From NCBI GenBank assembly GCA_032622095.1, contig CP136062.1, positions 52,651,349-52,715,348 of the forward strand: a DNA stretch of 64,000 nt. Reading direction: 5' to 3'. Every line of letters starts with the position of its first letter. The first letter of the stretch is position 1. The stretch comes from Siphonodentalium dalli (taxonomy: Eukaryota > Mollusca > Scaphopoda > Gadilida > Siphonodentaliidae). A model generated the notes under the pieces. It saw nothing but the letters and a program-made list of their open reading frames with translations, ran no database searches and had not been told where the DNA came from. Below, in pieces: positions 59,057 through 64,000 of the stretch. The position numbers were made by a program, and so were the translations under genes.

Positions 59057-60600
59057 CAAGGTGAGAGAGGTAAAACAAACAATGGTGGTTAAGGGTAACT
59101 GAATTATGATTTACCATAGTACAATGATACTTCAGAGCAATATATTTATGCTTAGGTACACAGGTTGTAGGGGGTCTGAAAAATAGAAATATAAGTATCT
59201 GGGAGGCATAACGGCCAGTGTAGTCTGTGTTAACTGTGTCGTTACTGGTTTGAAGGTTTATTTATTTTACAAAACTGGGAAAGTTCTCAAAAAAGTGAAA
59301 AATTTGGATACGCAACAGGGTTTTCGTTTTCAGTGAAGGCCAACTCTGTGTTATTGGTTACAGGAAAATAGCCCGATTTCTCTCCCATGAATTCTGTCAT
59401 CTGGGCTCGCAAGACTTTTTTTTCAAATTGATACGATAACTTTTTTTCTATTTCAAATATTTCTCAGCTCTATCATAGCTCTATCAGGTGGAAGAATCTT
59501 ATTTATTGACATTCGCTCTATCATGGTCTGTTTTTGGGTAGAAAATGGCCAATTTGAGTGAAAAAATGGGTAAAATTGAGCGGTTCGTGTGTGCAAACCA
59601 AGGGGCATAACTCAATGACATATTGTACGAAGAACCAAAAGTACATTTAAATGATTACACCTAAAATTTCTGTCGAAATTAAAACATGCTTGATTGGATA
59701 TATGCCAACGATAATGGCTTAGCATTGATTTGAAGTACAGTACCCCCTCCCAGGTTGGCAAAATTGCTGGAAATCGTGTATTGCTACCTTAAAGCTTAAT
59801 TGAATTGTTTTATCATAATTAGCTTATATCAGTAAATGTGCATTAACTTTGCATATACTCTGGAAATTGTTTTCAACTGGTACCTATATCTTTCCAATTG
59901 TTGGAAAATTAAAAACTGAAACCCCTTTATTGGAGGATGTGTTAACATTTATTAACTGACTATGCTTAGCATATATGATTTATGCAGCACAATAAATTAG
60001 CATGATTGGGTTCTTCGGCTATTTTACCTCGGTATAAGCTGATGCAAAGATTGTAGGTGGAGCAGGGGGATGGGGGTAGTAAAAAATTTGCAGGAAGGAA
60101 TGAATTTTTTTTGCATCTGGCATTTTCGGGGACACATCACCACCAAACCTGCAAAACCAATATGTTTTTTACTCCCAATTTGTTCACACCACCTCCCAAA
60201 TTTCACTAAATTTGGTTCAAAACTGAATAAAGCTGTACTGATATTACTCATATGACTGGGAATGATCTATCTCATTTAGTTCAAATAACAGTTTAACCTG
60301 TTTCAGAAGCTGTTTTGATGGAAATAAACATAGTCACATCACTCTATCAGACTTGGATACTATAGGTCTTGCCAGAGATCATCTTAGTTGATAGACAAGC
60401 AAATAATTCACTGATTGGCTTGATGCACTGATGACAGATATTTTTTACCCATTGATAGTCAGATACTTTCTATCCGTTGATAGTGACATTTAATGTCAGT
60501 TGCTCGCTCATTTTCCATTCACACAATGATCTATGCATTAGCGACATCAAGACAAGTTTATTTATTTAAGTTTTACGTTTCTGGAAGGTTCTTTTGTAAC
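59057..60600. other. Intergenic stretch, no gene recognised
   Basis: Moderately AT-rich with no array, inverted pair or splice-supported frame that I could see. The phrase 'ctatcatagctctatcagg' is a short local repeat near 59473. Confidence 0.4.
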
Positions 60601-62114
60601 AGTGTGGTGAAGGAATGTTTTCACCCCACCGTCCCATATGCAAAAAGACATAGATTAATGTCATCTCCACTGCACTAAGGGCGCCCCTCCCCCCCCCCGG
60701 TATATAATATCTGCCATTGTAAGATTCTACTGGTATGCAGACAATATATGTGGTTGCATCAATTTCAGATTGAGGGGAGCTCTATGGGAGTGTAATTATT
60801 TATGTATAAGCATAACTAATTTACATTTAGGTATAATTGATCTACACTTAAGCATATTTTATTTACCCTCATTCCTCAAGCATTTTCACATTTATTATTT
60901 ATTTACACTTTAGCTCAAAACATTGATTCCCCCATGAATTAATTTCAAATGGCACAGGCCTAAACACATCAATAAAGTTTATATAGACCCACCATATGAT
61001 GGAAACAATCCCCCAGTAACCCCAAGATGTTTTATGACCATGGGAATGGTATAGATCTGTGCAGGATATGTCTCTTTTATAAAAATACTATATCTCAGGG
61101 ATGGAGACACAAATTCTTGGGGACAGGGATGCTGATATTATGAAAATAGGGGTTTTCCCCCTATTTCAAGTCAATAAGTACACCATATATGAGGGAAGCA
61201 AACCCCCAGTAACCCCTAATTGCCTATTTACGGCCATGGAAATGGTATATATCTATGCAGGAGATGTCCCTTTAATAAAATATACTACAGCTCTGGGAGT
61301 GAGGCACTTATTAGGACACCAGGGACAGAAATGCTTCAACTATTGAGTCTGTATGGGACTACTACTTTGGGCCCATGATAATATACTATGAGATTGACTC
61401 AAATCATTCACAATCAGAGGGAAGTGTGGTGAAGGAATTATTTCACCCCACCGTCCCATATGCAAAAAGACATAGATTAATGTCATCTCCACTGCACTAA
61501 GGGCCATATGAGGTCCCAGTACCATACATATGGTGTTTTTGTTGTTATAAATACTCAAAATGAGTTTTAAACTGTTACAAATGTCAAATAAGTGCTCAAA
61601 GTAAAACATTTGCATGGGTCACCCACCCCGAAATACCTTCCTGTAAATTTCGTATCACCCCACCCCCCTCCCCCCCCCGGTATATAATATCTGCCATTGA
61701 AAGATTCTACTGATATGCAGACAATATATGTGGTTGCATCAATTTCAGCTTGAGGGGAGCTCTATGGGAGTGTAATTATTTATGTATAAGCATAACTAAT
61801 TTACATTTAGGTATAATTGATCTACACTTAAGTATATTTTATTTACCCTCATTTCTCAAGCATTTTCATATTTATCATTTATTTACGCTTAAGCCCTAAT
61901 TGTCTATTTACGGCCATGGAAAATGGAAATGGTATATATCTGTGCAGGAGATGTCCCTTTAATAAAATATACTACAGCTCTGGGAGTGAGGCACTTATTA
62001 GGACACCAGGGACAGAAATTTTCTTCAACTATTGAGTCTGTATGGGGCTACTACTTTGGGCCCATGATAATATACTATGAGATTGACTCAAATCAGTCAC
62101 AATCAGAGGGAAGT
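60601..62114. repeat. Imperfect direct duplication, units of about 0.8 and 0.7 kb
   Basis: 'gtgtggtgaaggaat' at 60601 and 61424, 'aaaagacatagattaatgtc' at 60645 and 61466, 'ggtatataatatctgccatt' at 60700 and 61680, and 'gcctatttacggccatgga' at 61219 with 'gtctatttacggccatgga' at 61904 recur in the same order. The second copy has extra sequence (61505-61660) and lacks the 60950-61200 block. A third diverged fragment ('accatatgagggaagcaa') is at 63921. Confidence 0.85.
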
Positions 62115-62289
62115 AAGGGAGAGCAAGTTTGGTATTTAATTGTTAGACGCATATTTGTACTTGAGTGCAAATGATTTATGCTTAAGTGCAAATATTTGCA
62201 AATAAATAATAAATATGAAAGCCCCCCCCCCCCCCCCCCATCATTTCAGCCCCAGGGGAGTTTTTAGATCTGGAATTTAATTTATGCTT

Positions 62290-62380
62290 AAGTGTATCGG
62301 TGGCCCAATTCACATTTAATAATTAATTGTGCTTAAGCACAATCAATTGCACTTAACACTTGAGCGTAATCAATTGTGCT
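62290..62380. repeat. Array of CAATT(G/A)NGCTTAAG palindromes
   Basis: aattgtgcttaagcacaatcaattgcacttaacacttgagcgtaatcaatt-type repeats. They resume at 63578-63645 after the inserted TTAA element (gcaattaattgcgcttaagc). Related 'acttaagcatat' phrases appear at 60850, 61830 and 62175. Confidence 0.7.
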
Positions 62381-63577
62381 TAACTCTTTCGTTGCCGAGC
62401 TAATTTTACACCTAAATTGCCGGAGAATTTATGAGAAAACTGATTTTATTGTGGAAAAGTATGATACAATAATAGTCTTCTTCTTCTTATGAAATAATGT
62501 TTCAAATATCAAGGACATGTATGTAGGTGATTAGCCAAAGAATTGCAGGTGAATATTTTGCCGAAGAATATTCACGACAATTAAGGGGCATAACTCCTTG
62601 TCACCCAAGGGAAATTACTCCAAATAAGGATTTTTTTGCAATAATCCTATTGAAAAATGACCCAGAACCTGCTATATTCAATATTGGTTCTCTGAGACAG
62701 TATTCCAACGATGATGATCTGATAAATCTTTCTACTGTCTTTCTCATTTAAAAACTTGTAAGAATAAATTAGGGTCTAGTTCTGGTATAGCTGGACCATA
62801 TGTGAGGAGCTACACAATGCAGGAGCCGATTTAGAATTTAGTTGCACAGTTTATTACGAAAATAGCTAGGTTTTTTAATTGAGGAAAATGGCAATTTTGA
62901 CTGTCAAAAAACAAAACAAAAATTGTGATATATAATTAAATCTCTAACTACAAGCTTATCATCATTGTGCTATAAATAAAATAACAAAAATGACACATAT
63001 GCATGTGGTCTAAACTGTCACTGAGGCACGCTGGGGCCTGTGGGAGTTTATAATCACGCCGTTTGTTTTTATAGTGAATTGCGTTTTTACCTTGAAAAAT
63101 AGGTGATTCATTCAGCAAAAACGGCAATTTTGACTATTAAAAATACTAATAAAACAATCTAAAGTACACATAATCTTTATTGTAATGTCAGGTTGTCATA
63201 CTATCATGTTTAAATTAGTTAATGCATTGGTAAAATGAAGATCTTTCATATAAATAATTGTCTAAAAATATTTTTCTGAAATTGTCGGCCATTTTGGATT
63301 TCCGACTGCGGATCTTACATTTTTTTTACAAACTTATTTCATTATTTTAATTTTCAAACGTCTTAAAAAGGATTAAAAATCAGATATATACTGCAGAATT
63401 TAATTAGAAACAATTAAAACAATAATTTTATGAAACTTTAAAAACTTTTTTATTATTGTCATACAGTTGTGATCAAAATAATTACGGTTACAATTATGGC
63501 CGATAATATCGGCCCTGGCAATTTACCGACCGGATATTTGAGCCGATAATATCGGCCCCTGGCAATCAAAGAGTTAA
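62380..63577. mobile_element. TTAA-flanked piggyBac-like element, about 1.2 kb
   Basis: TTAA-CTCTTTCGTTGCCGAG at the left and CCTGGCAATCAAAGAG-TTAA at the right, inserted in a TTAAG-containing palindrome array. The subterminal right part has GGCCGATAATATCGGCCC twice. This parallels GGCCGATCTCATCGGCC in the elements at 30603 and 37970, so they are probably one superfamily. A 74-codon frame at 62530-62751 is unrecognised. No transposase identified. Confidence 0.65.
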
Positions 63578-63645
63578 GTGCAATTAATTGCGCTTAAGCG
63601 CAAATAATTTCGCTTTAGTGCAATCATTGCGCTTATGCGCAATTC

Positions 63646-64000
63646 ATGGTTATAGGTAACTAAACACCCCTGGTGAATAAATAGGTTTCTCCATAACTTA
63701 GCATTAACTCCTATTGACATATCACCTCTTGGTTTCATTGGTTTGGATGGGTAGGGAGCTAGCCCAACTTCTTTATCAAAATGGCTGACTCGCAATAGTA
63801 TCAGCTTCTGTTTTAGTTGGAGCGACTCGTGATAGCATTATAATATCTTCAGTATATATTAGTTATTCTGTATTAGTCGGGGCGACTTTGATTTTCCTCA
63901 ATTTTCGAGTATACAGGCACACCATATGAGGGAAGCAAGCCCTCGGTGGAACTATATGACCATGGCAATACTATAGATTTGTGTAATAAAAAGAACTAGA
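63646..64000. other. Window end, no gene recognised
   Basis: It contains a duplicated 'gttttagttggagcgact' / 'tattagtcggggcgactt' phrase and a fragment of the 61180-61250 repeat ('caccatatgagggaagcaag'). Nothing else seen. Confidence 0.4.

Noticed and set aside
62527-62751. Transposase fragment in the 1.2-kb TTAA element
   Set aside because: The 74-codon frame shows no DDD-type motif or other piggyBac feature I could recognise.

Overview
This is eukaryotic (metazoan) DNA: AT-rich, with short exons, GT-AG introns of several kilobases and a very high load of small inverted-repeat transposons. The only gene I can reconstruct with confidence is a spliced plus-strand gene whose last 17 coding exons lie between 3789 and 33714. 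The joined exons (2556 nt) stay open across every junction and give the C-terminal 851 residues of a type I membrane protein of the VWDE kind (von Willebrand factor D and EGF domain protein). The repeat style (gtctgtctgtccg tracts, 'ataactcaaacattttttat' repeats, a fold-back repeat ending in an aactttactttgtaaagtt-type palindrome) and the type of gene point to a marine lophotrochozoan, most likely a mollusc. That assignment is an inference.

Layout. 1-3136: a near-identical 1619-bp tandem duplication. 3081-3176: a perfect 40-bp-arm palindrome. 3210-3693: a small hAT-like element. 3789-33714: the VWDE-like gene, with introns filled by at least five fold-back families, a Harbinger-like element, and minisatellites at 15467, 20724, 22193 and 27067. 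The last of these is built from a copy of the exon it abuts. 33715-35570: 3' UTR and flank, with piggyBac-like elements and an eleven-copy 49-bp minisatellite. 35570-47600: mostly AT-rich intergenic DNA with fold-back elements and a tRNA-derived SINE. 47639-56062: a possible 8.4-kb element bounded by inverted CCCTAGTAGAAAT termini and subterminal GATTCCC/GGTTGC repeats. A 1177-bp hAT element with a BED-finger ORF sits inside it. 56063-64000: AT-rich DNA, a small TIR element, a 0.7-0.8 kb tandem duplication and a 1.2-kb TTAA-flanked element.

How it fits together. The VWDE-like protein is predicted to be secreted, anchored by one membrane span and possibly cut by furin at an RKRR site between its vWD and EGF parts. 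It belongs to an extracellular adhesion or recognition class with no known enzymatic role. Its 5' exons, including the signal peptide, lie upstream of the window. The rest of the window is best read as mobile DNA. The most striking pattern is a TTAA-flanked, CCCTTT-ended (piggyBac-like) group of short elements with at least three different termini that share one nested hairpin module (CTGTGCCAATGCATTCTC and its complement). I found no RNA gene, CRISPR array or prokaryotic feature.
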